Of a stretch of DNA of 5,436 bases, positions 1-5,436 are shown piece by piece (the stretch's first letter is position 1; each line of letters opens with the position of its first letter). Where the stretch lies: positions 1 through 5,436 of the forward strand of contig JAFADT010000442.1 in assembly GCA_023424585.1 (NCBI GenBank), given 5' to 3'. Source of the DNA: Pseudomonadota bacterium (lineage in GTDB: Bacteria; Myxococcota; Myxococcia; Myxococcales; Myxococcaceae). The notes below the pieces were generated by a model. The model did no database searches, had not been told where the DNA came from, and worked only from the letters and a program-made list of their open reading frames with translations. The position numbers and the translations under genes were made by a program.

Positions 1-775
1 CGCCCGTGGCCGTGAGCCGCACGAACACCGGCGCGTCGTTGACGGCGAAGACCACGTGCTCCAGCGCGACCTCGCCCCGGGCCCGGAACCAGGCGCCGCC
101 GTCGAAGCCGAAGCTCCAGCCCGCGAGCCCCGTCGCGCGCAGCGCCCACCGTCCATCGCGCGTCTCCCAGCCCGCGTCGAGCAGCAGGGACGTGAAGGGA
201 GACACCTCGTTCCGCGTGCCGTCCGGGGTGTGTCGCAGCGCATGGCTCGCGGCGGGGCCCACGGCCAGCCAGCCCCACTCGGTGTTCGTGCGGAGCGGAT
301 CCAGCAGCAGCCCCACGCGGCCCGTCTCCAGCGTCCAGCCCCGGTCCTCCCAGACGCGCCGCTCCAGGTGTGCCGCGCGCGCGGCGAGGGCCACGTCGAA
401 CGGGAAGGGGATGCGCCGGGGCCGGCCGATGGACACGAGGATCGCTCCTTCCTCCACGTGCCTGCGCAACAGGCCGTCATACGCGGTGAAGGTCAGCCCC
501 TTCCGCGCGCCACCCCACGCCTCCGTCACGAGCAGCCGGTGCGAGTCGAACCACCGCGAGTCCGCCTTGCTGCCGCTCGAGCGCGCCGCGCGGACGAGGA
601 GCCCCGTGCGAACGACGAGGGCCTCGTCGCCGTCCTGCACGCGCAGCTGGGTGCCCAGCACCCAGCCGGTGCCGGGGTCGAAGCAGGTGGGGAACGTCTC
701 CCCGGCGTCCGTCCGGCCCTGGCAGGACAGGCCGGGCCCGGTGCCCAGGAGCAAGGCCAGCGCGAGCGCCACCAT
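1..775 (-). CDS. Exported protein of unknown function, partial (C-terminus beyond left edge); paralogue of the upstream gene
   Basis: I do not recognise a named family. The frame is open from ATG at 775 to the left edge, giving 258 residues without a stop. It begins MVALALALLLGTGPGLSC, a short hydrophobic signal peptide lacking the usual positive charge. Cys18 follows Leu-Ser, but Gly at -3 makes this a poor lipobox, so lipoprotein status is unlikely. Cys18 and Cys31 could form a disulfide after export. The rest alternates polar and hydrophobic residues in short stretches, suggesting a beta-rich envelope protein. GRPRR at residues 117-121 and NDAPV from residue 246 match GRPRR and NDQPV in the preceding gene with almost the same spacing (129 versus 132 residues), so the two are probably paralogues. 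By that alignment roughly 30-60 residues are missing. The start lies 7 bases after the upstream stop; AGG about 6 bases before the ATG, or GGAGAAGG 12 bases before, may serve as ribosome binding site. Likely co-transcribed with the 783-2120 gene. Confidence 0.8.
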   Translation of the reverse strand, partial: MVALALALLLGTGPGLSCQGRTDAGETFPTCFDPGTGWVLGTQLRVQDGDEALVVRTGLLVRAARSSGSKADSRWFDSHRLLVTEAWGGARKGLTFTAYDGLLRRHVEEGAILVSIGRPRRIPFPFDVALAARAAHLERRVWEDRGWTLETGRVGLLLDPLRTNTEWGWLAVGPAASHALRHTPDGTRNEVSPFTSLLLDAGWETRDGRWALRATGLAGWSFGFDGGAWFRARGEVALEHVVFAVNDAPVFVRLTATG

Positions 776-782
776 CCCGGAC

Positions 783-2120
783 CTAGCCCTTCTCCGGCGA
801 GGACACCGGCGCGGACCTCCTCGCGGGGGCCCACATCGAGAAGCGCAGGCCCGCCTGCGCGGACCACTCCCAGCCGGCGGGCACGCTCGCCACGTCGTCG
901 CGCCACGTCCCGCGTCCATCCAGCGTCAGGCTCACGGGCTGGTCGTTGATGGCCAGGACGATGACCTCGTAGCCCGCGCGCAGCCGCAGCCGCTCCGGGC
1001 GCAGGGGCCGGCCCTCCACGGCCTCCGCGAGCAGCACCTTCTGGGCCTCCGCGCCGAAGCGCACGTGGTGGAAGCCGTCCCGGTCCAGCGTGAGGTCTCC
1101 CTCCAGCGCCGCCGCCGGGACGAGCGTGAAGAAGCCGTTCGTCCGGTCGCGCTCCACGGCGGGTCCGGCGCGCAGGCGCACGTAGGACACGAGGTCGCTC
1201 GAGTGCCACAGGTCCAGCGTCGCGTGCGTCGCGGCCACGGAGAGGAAGTCCGCGTGCGCGTCCTCGCGGCGCACCTGCTCGCCGTGGAGCACCTCCATCC
1301 AGAAGCCCAGGTTGGCGTGGATGTCCAGGCGGCGAGGGCGGCCGTAGAACGTCGTCACCCGGAAGAGCGGCGCGGCATTCTGGCTGCGGAAGTCGTAGCG
1401 CAGGAGCGTGGCCTCGTAGGAGGCCGCGTCGCCCAGGTACAGCTCCGTGTCCAGCAGCGTCATCCGGTGCAGCCGGTCCGAGTCCCCTGGCCACTCCAGG
1501 TCCACGCCGAAGTCCACCCGCACGCGCTCGTCCAGGCGGTCCGGCGCGCGCAGCCAGCGCGGCGCCCAGGCCCCGCCCACGTAGACGCGCCGGTGCAGGT
1601 CGAAGTTGTACTGGAGCACCCGCCCGCGCGCGTCGCGGTACCAGCCCGGCGGCGCCTCCGCGATGGCGGGCACCAGGCGGTACTCGCGTGCCAGCTCCGG
1701 GGGCATCCGCAGCGGCACGCACGCGTTCACCCGTTGCAGGGGCTGGTCGCTCTCGTGGCCCTCCGCGTCCAGCTCATACGCGGGCGACACCCAGCACTCC
1801 TTCCTCGCGTCGTCGCAGCTGGCGCGCCACGCTCCCGAAGGCACGGCGGGCGTGGGCGGCAGGGCGAGGCACCGCACCTGCCCGTCATGGAGCTGCTGGG
1901 GAGATGACGCGTCCGGGACGGGCATCTGGAAGTCCCACGGCTCCGGCTCCGGAGGCGGCTCGGGCGTGGCGGCCGGTGTTGTCTCCACCGGCGCCTCGTC
2001 CGGAGCCCGCGGCGCCGTCGCCACCGGCGCCTCGTCCGGAGCCCGCGGCGCCGTCGCCTCCGGCGCCTCCACCTGCCCCAGCAGGAGGGCACAGCCCAGG
2101 GTCACCGCTGAAACCAGCAT
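783..2120 (-). CDS. Exported protein of unknown function with Pro/Ala/Glu-rich repeat linker (445 aa)
   Basis: I do not recognise a named family. I chose ATG at 2120 because GAGGAG lies 5 bases upstream. A GTG at 2159 would add 13 residues including three arginines, giving a more classical charged signal-peptide n-region but a poor ribosome binding site. The N-terminus (about residues 1-19, ending VEA) is hydrophobic and looks cleavable. Residues about 20-61 form a Pro/Ala/Glu-rich linker with two identical 12-residue repeats (ATAPRAPDEAPV). Next comes a segment with four cysteines (84, 102, 109, 134), plausibly two disulfides, then a long beta-strand-like region from about residue 170 to 430. 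Its motifs GRPRR (260-264) and NDQPV (from 392) recur in the downstream gene. An envelope location, perhaps an outer-membrane beta-barrel or periplasmic beta-protein, is inference only. It is the first gene of the leftward unit and divergent from the glycosyltransferase. The protein ends with a charged tail, not a terminal aromatic residue as most outer-membrane barrels do. Confidence 0.85.
   Translation of the reverse strand: MLVSAVTLGCALLLGQVEAPEATAPRAPDEAPVATAPRAPDEAPVETTPAATPEPPPEPEPWDFQMPVPDASSPQQLHDGQVRCLALPPTPAVPSGAWRASCDDARKECWVSPAYELDAEGHESDQPLQRVNACVPLRMPPELAREYRLVPAIAEAPPGWYRDARGRVLQYNFDLHRRVYVGGAWAPRWLRAPDRLDERVRVDFGVDLEWPGDSDRLHRMTLLDTELYLGDAASYEATLLRYDFRSQNAAPLFRVTTFYGRPRRLDIHANLGFWMEVLHGEQVRREDAHADFLSVAATHATLDLWHSSDLVSYVRLRAGPAVERDRTNGFFTLVPAAALEGDLTLDRDGFHHVRFGAEAQKVLLAEAVEGRPLRPERLRLRAGYEVIVLAINDQPVSLTLDGRGTWRDDVASVPAGWEWSAQAGLRFSMWAPARRSAPVSSPEKG
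1985..2069 (-). repeat. 36-base tandem repeat, two perfect copies plus a partial third, coding for the linker
   Basis: Positions 1985-2020 and 2021-2056 are identical 36-base units. The next 13 bases (2057-2069) match the unit start with one mismatch. The unit is twelve codons, so copy-number change would lengthen or shorten the protein linker by ATAPRAPDEAPV without breaking the frame. It lies just after the predicted signal peptide. Perfect identity at DNA level, including third positions, suggests a recent duplication rather than selection on the peptide alone. Confidence 0.9.
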
Positions 2121-2125
2121 CACTG

Positions 2126-2131
2126 CTCCTC
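2126..2131 (-). promoter_or_regulatory. Ribosome binding site GAGGAG deciding the start at 2120
   Basis: On the minus strand GAGGAG stands 5 bases before ATG at 2120 and matches the anti-Shine-Dalgarno core well. No comparable motif precedes the alternative GTG at 2159, so this site is the main reason for choosing the shorter protein. Confidence 0.65.
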
Positions 2132-2185
2132 GTCGAGCGGCCTCGCGCGTTCCGGCCACGCGCTCAGGCCTGGTGACGGGGGGCC

Positions 2186-2203
2186 ATTACAAGGCCCGTG
2201 CCC
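2186..2203 (-). promoter_or_regulatory. Candidate leftward promoter: sigma-54-like element overlapping a minus-10-like TGTAAT
   Basis: Reading the minus strand, GGGCACG-4 bases-TTGTA (2203 to 2188) resembles the sigma-54 consensus TGGCACG-N4-TTGCW with one mismatch in each half. The mismatch in the second half falls on the normally invariant C of the -12 GC, which weakens it. The same spot holds TGTAAT (2191 to 2186), five of six matches to a sigma-70 minus-10, but no convincing minus-35 lies 16-18 bases upstream. Either reading would start a transcript near 2176-2180, leaving an approximately 55-60 base leader before ATG 2120. Which sigma factor is used, if either, cannot be decided from sequence. 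Confidence 0.3.
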
Positions 2204-2240
2204 CTGGCCGGAGGACGGGCTTTCGCGGACTTGCCCGTGC

Positions 2241-2264
2241 GGCTGTGCAGGCGCCTGCACAGCC
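2241..2264. promoter_or_regulatory. Perfect 24-base palindrome, candidate operator or activator site in the divergent region
   Basis: The half-site GGCTGTGCAGGC is followed immediately by its exact reverse complement, giving 12 of 12 paired positions centred between 2252 and 2253. The first flanking pair breaks the symmetry. The site is about 95 bases upstream of the predicted rightward transcription start and about 75 upstream of the predicted leftward one, so a dimeric regulator bound here could reach both promoters. As RNA it could fold into a 10-pair stem with a GCGC loop, but no T-run follows on either strand, arguing against an intrinsic terminator. A GTGCAC hexamer at 2268-2273 repeats part of the GTGCA core. 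Confidence 0.6.
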
Positions 2265-2312
2265 CCTGTGCACGCGGGTGGCGCGAGAACGACGCACCCC
2301 CTTCCAGGTCGG

Positions 2313-2341
2313 TCGACCGGCGGGAGTCGCGGGGGTATAAG
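2313..2341 (+). promoter_or_regulatory. Sigma-70-like promoter for the glycosyltransferase operon
   Basis: TCGACC (2313-2318, four of six to TTGACA) and TATAAG (2336-2341, five of six to TATAAT) are separated by exactly 17 bases, the optimal housekeeping spacing. The minus-10 is the most AT-rich patch in a very GC-rich gap. A start near 2348 would give a leader of about 50 bases to GTG 2401. The minus-35 lies within a 10-base palindrome (CGGTCGACCG, 2310-2319), and the minus-10 is flanked by G5 (2331-2335) and C6 (2342-2347). Either dyad could influence opening or repressor access. Confidence 0.5.
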
Positions 2342-2385
2342 CCCCCCGGCCCCATGGGGTGCACGGTGGCCCGTCCCAGACGACG

Positions 2386-2391
2386 AAGGAG
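2386..2391 (+). promoter_or_regulatory. Ribosome binding site AAGGAG for the glycosyltransferase
   Basis: AAGGAG ends 9 bases before GTG 2401, an acceptable spacing. It favours this start over the in-frame GTG at 2359, which would put this purine-rich motif inside the coding sequence and has only a G-run close upstream. Confidence 0.6.
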
Positions 2392-2400
2392 CACGCGCGC

Positions 2401-4713
2401 GTGGCAAGCGACGGCGAAAAGAACCCGCAGGGGGAATCCACCTTCACCCGGGCCATCCTCGGTGAGGACACCCTGACGTCTTCCTGGGCGAAGCGGTGGC
2501 TGGCCCTGTCCTTCAGCGCGCGCGTGGTCCTGGCGACCGCGGGCTTCGCGGCGCTGCTCTTCGTGCCCTACCTGGGCGCGGTCGGCCTGTGGGACCCCTG
2601 GGAGACCCACTACGGCGAGGTGGGCCGGCAGATGATCCAGCGCGGCGACTACGTCTATCCCTTCTGGGAGAACGCGTGGTTCTTCTCCAAGCCGCCGCTC
2701 ACCATGTGGATGCAGGCGCTGGGGATGAACCTCGTCGGCGCGCTCAGGGGCGACGGCGCCATGGGGCTCTACACGGAGTGGGGCATGCGCATGCCCTTCG
2801 CCCTCCTGAGCATCACCGCCGTGGCGCTGCTGTCGCTGGCGGTGGCGCGGGTGGTGAACATGCGCGCGGGCCTGGCCACCGGCTTCGTGCTGGCCACCAT
2901 GCCGCTGTACTTCCTGCTCACCCGGCAGACCGTCACCGACACGCCCTTCGTCACCACGTTCGTGTGCGCCATGGCGTGCGCGCTCATCGCGCAGCTGGAT
3001 GACACCACGAAGCACCGCGCCGGCTGGTGGTACGCGTTCTACGTCTTCGCGGGCCTGGCCACGCTGGCCAAGGGCCTGTTGGGCGTGGGCCTGCCCGCGG
3101 TCATCCTGGTGCTGTACGCGGTCGCCGCCGTCATCCCGTGGAGCCGCGAGAGCCTGGAGGCCCACCTGCGTTGGCTGGCCAGCGGCGAGGTCCGCGCCCA
3201 GGTGCGCGCGGGCACGCGGGCCATGCCGGTGCTGTGGGCGCAGATGTACCGGATGAAGCTGGGCACGGGCATCCTCGTGTTCGCGGCGGTGGCGGTGCCC
3301 TGGTACCTGACGCTGGTGCTCTTCGACGGCGTGGACGACGAGGGCAAGCTGTTCTGGTACCGCTTCTTCATCCACGACCACCTGAACCGCCTCACCTCGG
3401 GCGTGCACACCACCACGCCGGGCGGGTCGTTCACCTACTTCATCGAGCAGGGCGGCTTCGCCATCTTCCCCTGGGTGGCGCTGCTGCCCGGCGCGTTCGC
3501 GGTCGTGTCGCGCCTCAAGCTGCGCTCGCGGGACAAGGCGGACCACCTGGCGCTCATCGCGGTGCTGTGGGTGGCGTTCGCGTTCTACCTGCTGGCCTCC
3601 AGCGCCACGAAGTTCCACCACTACGTGTTCCCCATCCTGCCGGGCCTGGCCATCCTCATCGCGCTGTTCGTGGACCGGCTGTGGAAGGACGGCGTCTCCG
3701 AGCACGCCGTGAGCCTCATCTTCGGCCTGGTGCTCTTCATCCTGGTGGGCAAGGACCTGGCGGAGAACCCCAAGGACTTCACCGACCTGTTCGTCTACAA
3801 CTACGACCGGCCCTATCCGCAGGAGCTGGTCACCAAGCCCATCGCGTTCTTCTCCTCGCGCCCGCTGTGGATGGGCGACCTGGTGACGCTGGTGCTGCTG
3901 GCCTTCGGCGTGTACCTGGCCTTCGACGCGTTCTCCTCCAAGGCGAAGGGGGAGCGCCCGGCCGCCGGACGCGCCTTCGCGCTGGGCCTCCTGCTCACCG
4001 GCGGGGCCACGCTGGCCGCGGTGACGTCGCAGGGGCAGGTGTCCGCGATGGGGCTGTGGGGCGTGGCGCTGCTGGCCGTGGCGGCCTTCCTCCTCTGGCA
4101 GGCGTCGCGGCCGGAGGAGGCGCCGGGGCGCACGGTGCTCCAGGCGGTGGGCTTCGGCCTGGCGCTGGTGGGCGTGGCGCTGGCGGTGCGCGGCTTCAGG
4201 GGGCCGCCCGCGTCGGACGCGCTGTTCAAGGCCCTGTCCGGCACCATCAACGTGAAGGTGGCCCTGGGCTTCGCGTTCGGCGTGGCCGGCGTGCTGGCGG
4301 CGGTGGCCGCGCTGCAGCGCTCGCGCGTGCTGCTGTTCAGCACCTTCTGGGGGCTGGCCGCGGCGTTCGCGCTCTGGTTCAACTGGGGCCACTGGGTGGA
4401 CCTGTCCCACCACTGGACGCAGCGCGACCTGTTCTGGCGCTACTACGCCCAGCGCAAGCCGGGCGAGCCCATCGCCGCGTACATGATGAACTGGCGCGGG
4501 GAGACGTTCTACTCGCGCAACACGGTGGAGCAGTTCCGCGCCAACGACGCCAACACGCGCATGCGCAACTACGTGTCGCGGCCCGGCCGTGAGTGGGCCC
4601 TGGTGGAGCACAACCGCGTGAACCTGCTGCGCAACGCGGTGGGGGCCGACAAGACCGTCACCCTCATCGACCGGGACATCAACAACAAGTTCGTCCTGGT
4701 GACCATCGAGTGA
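2401..4713 (+). CDS. Polytopic membrane glycosyltransferase, PMT/ArnT-like (GT-C fold), 770 aa
   Basis: Members of this superfamily transfer a sugar from a polyprenyl-phosphate donor to a lipid or protein acceptor on the outer face of the inner membrane; the substrate here is not predictable. After a hydrophilic N-terminus (1-40), a first membrane segment (about 41-63) leads into the diagnostic loop: WDPWETHYGEV (from residue 64), then FSKPPL (95-100). Other family landmarks are Asp180 in TVTDTPF, LAKGLLG (222-228), the FFIHDHLNR segment (322-330), IFPW (355-358) and the KFHHYVFPILPGLA segment (from 404). Roughly 13-16 membrane helices can be seen by eye. The usual DE pair appears as Trp-Glu (67-68), with Asp65 two residues earlier. 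At 770 residues it is longer than ArnT (about 550): extra helices (about 488-660) are followed by a 110-residue soluble C-terminus (661-770). The GTG start is chosen for AAGGAG upstream; GTG 2359 would add 14 residues. Its stop overlaps or directly precedes an ABC ATPase gene, suggesting one operon. Confidence 0.88.
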   Translation: MASDGEKNPQGESTFTRAILGEDTLTSSWAKRWLALSFSARVVLATAGFAALLFVPYLGAVGLWDPWETHYGEVGRQMIQRGDYVYPFWENAWFFSKPPLTMWMQALGMNLVGALRGDGAMGLYTEWGMRMPFALLSITAVALLSLAVARVVNMRAGLATGFVLATMPLYFLLTRQTVTDTPFVTTFVCAMACALIAQLDDTTKHRAGWWYAFYVFAGLATLAKGLLGVGLPAVILVLYAVAAVIPWSRESLEAHLRWLASGEVRAQVRAGTRAMPVLWAQMYRMKLGTGILVFAAVAVPWYLTLVLFDGVDDEGKLFWYRFFIHDHLNRLTSGVHTTTPGGSFTYFIEQGGFAIFPWVALLPGAFAVVSRLKLRSRDKADHLALIAVLWVAFAFYLLASSATKFHHYVFPILPGLAILIALFVDRLWKDGVSEHAVSLIFGLVLFILVGKDLAENPKDFTDLFVYNYDRPYPQELVTKPIAFFSSRPLWMGDLVTLVLLAFGVYLAFDAFSSKAKGERPAAGRAFALGLLLTGGATLAAVTSQGQVSAMGLWGVALLAVAAFLLWQASRPEEAPGRTVLQAVGFGLALVGVALAVRGFRGPPASDALFKALSGTINVKVALGFAFGVAGVLAAVAALQRSRVLLFSTFWGLAAAFALWFNWGHWVDLSHHWTQRDLFWRYYAQRKPGEPIAAYMMNWRGETFYSRNTVEQFRANDANTRMRNYVSRPGREWALVEHNRVNLLRNAVGADKTVTLIDRDINNKFVLVTIE

Positions 4714-5436
4714 GCATCTTCGTCCCTCCCCCCCGCGTGGAGGCCCCCGTGGAGGGGGGCCTGCGCGTGCGCGGGCTGGCGAAGCGCTTTGGCGAGCGCA
4801 CCGCCGTGGAGGACCTCACCTTCGACGTGCGGCCCGGCGAGGTGTTCGGCCTCCTGGGCCCCAACGGCGCGGGCAAGACGACGACGGTGCGCATGCTGAC
4901 GGGGCTGCTCAGGCCCTCCGCGGGCGACGCGGAGGTGTGGGGCCACTCCGTCACCCACGACGGCGAGTCGCTGCGCAAGGTGGTGGGCCTGCTCACCGAG
5001 CAGCCCGGGCTCTACGACCGGCTCACCGCGCGGGAGAACCTGCGCTTCTTCATCAAGCTGCACGAACTGGACGAGTCCACCGCGTGGCCCCGCGCGAAGC
5101 ACTACCTCGACCGCTTCGGGCTGGGCGGCCGCGAGGACGACCCGTGCGGCGGCTTCAGCAAGGGCATGCGCCAGAAGCTGGCCATCGTGCGCACGCTGGT
5201 GCACGACCCGCGCGTCATCTTCCTGGACGAGCCCACCAGCGGCCTGGACCCGGAGTCCGCGCGCACCGTGCGCGACGCGGTGGCGGAGCTGGCCTCCGAG
5301 GGGCGCACCATCGTCCTGTGCTCGCACAACCTGGCGGAGGTGGAGCGGCTGTGCGAGCGCGTGGCCGTGGTGCGCCGCCGCCTGCTGGCGCTGGGCCCGG
5401 TGCGCGAGCTGCGCCGCGCGGGACAGGCGCTGGACG
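4710..5436 (+). CDS. ABC transporter ATP-binding protein, ABC-2 type, partial (C-terminus beyond right edge)
   Basis: This is the ATPase subunit of an ABC transporter, powering substrate movement with a separate permease not seen here. All nucleotide-binding motifs are present (numbered from 4710): A-loop aromatic Phe27, Walker A GPNGAGKTT (50-58), Q-loop Gln98, signature FSKGM (149-153, a common variant in this subfamily), Walker B VIFLDEP (169-175) with Glu174, D-loop SGLD (177-180) and switch His206. The order and style fit the CcmA/NodI-like ABC-2 group (COG1131), usually about 300 residues; 242 are visible, so about 60 are missing. The GTG at 4710 overlaps the glycosyltransferase stop by four bases (GTGA) but lacks a clear ribosome binding site. 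GTG 4749 has GGAGG 5 bases upstream (4739-4743), would give a typical start MEGGLRVRGLAKRFG, and is an equally serious candidate. Cargo is unknown; the neighbour hints at a surface glycoconjugate or lipid. Confidence 0.9.
   Translation, partial: MSIFVPPPRVEAPVEGGLRVRGLAKRFGERTAVEDLTFDVRPGEVFGLLGPNGAGKTTTVRMLTGLLRPSAGDAEVWGHSVTHDGESLRKVVGLLTEQPGLYDRLTARENLRFFIKLHELDESTAWPRAKHYLDRFGLGGREDDPCGGFSKGMRQKLAIVRTLVHDPRVIFLDEPTSGLDPESARTVRDAVAELASEGRTIVLCSHNLAEVERLCERVAVVRRRLLALGPVRELRRAGQALD
4739..4743 (+). promoter_or_regulatory. Ribosome binding site GGAGG for an alternative ABC ATPase start at 4749
   Basis: GGAGG ends 5 bases before an in-frame GTG at 4749. If used, the ATPase starts 13 codons later than the overlapping GTG 4710, and the gap after the glycosyltransferase stop becomes 35 bases. 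The 13 codons in question have coding-like third positions, so they do not settle the choice. Confidence 0.45.

Noticed and set aside
773..830. Lipoprotein signal in the left-edge protein
   Set aside because: The residues before Cys18 are Gly-Leu-Ser, lacking the Leu or other aliphatic residue expected at -3, so an ordinary signal peptide fits better.
526..1722. A 398-codon minus-strand frame overlapping both exported-protein genes
   Set aside because: It crosses the stop and start of two better genes in another frame, is Arg/Ala/Gly-rich, and would lose the shared GRPRR and NDxPV motifs.
6..1907. A 633-codon open frame on the plus strand across the leftward genes
   Set aside because: It is Arg/Pro/Ser/His-rich without recognisable motifs and lies opposite two signal-peptide proteins with shared motifs and a good ribosome binding site, so it is a compositional shadow.
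1985..2056. Direct 36-base repeats as a CRISPR array
   Set aside because: The copies are immediately adjacent with no spacers, and they are in frame in a Pro-rich coding linker.
2241..2264. The 24-base palindrome as an intrinsic terminator
   Set aside because: No T-run follows on either strand, and it lies upstream of both divergent genes where no transcript needs to end.
2164..4611. An 815-codon open frame on the minus strand opposite the glycosyltransferase
   Set aside because: Its product is a low-complexity run of His, Arg, Gln, Glu and Ala with no hydrophobic core or motif, typical of the antisense frame of a GC-rich gene. The plus strand encodes a clear membrane glycosyltransferase.

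Overview
The window is very GC-rich, with third codon positions almost always G or C. It carries signal-peptide-led proteins of unknown function and a large deltaproteobacterial-style glycosyltransferase. Together these suggest a myxobacterium (Myxococcota, perhaps Myxococcus, Corallococcus or a relative). This is inference from composition and protein style; no marker gene is present.

Layout: two genes read leftward and two read rightward from a shared divergent control region. Leftward (minus strand) are a 445-residue exported protein of unknown function (2120 down to 783) and, 7 bases after its stop, a second exported protein (775 down to the left edge, cut off). The two share spaced motifs (GRPRR, then NDxPV about 130 residues later), so they look like divergent tandem paralogues in one operon. 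The first also has a Pro/Ala/Glu-rich linker made by a perfect 36-base tandem duplication.

Rightward are a 770-residue polytopic membrane glycosyltransferase of the PMT/ArnT type (2401-4713) and the start of an ABC-2-type transporter ATPase (from 4710, or 4749). The ATPase gene runs off the right edge, and its stop-start junction with the glycosyltransferase suggests translational coupling. The pair probably belongs to a cell-surface glycoconjugate or export operon whose permease would lie beyond the window.

The gap between the divergent start codons (2121-2400) contains a perfect 24-base palindrome near its middle, a good sigma-70-like promoter facing the glycosyltransferase, and a weaker sigma-54-like or minus-10-like signal facing the leftward genes. 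The palindrome is the most distinctive non-coding signal in the window and could be an operator serving both sides. I see no RNA genes, mobile elements, CRISPR arrays or convincing terminators.
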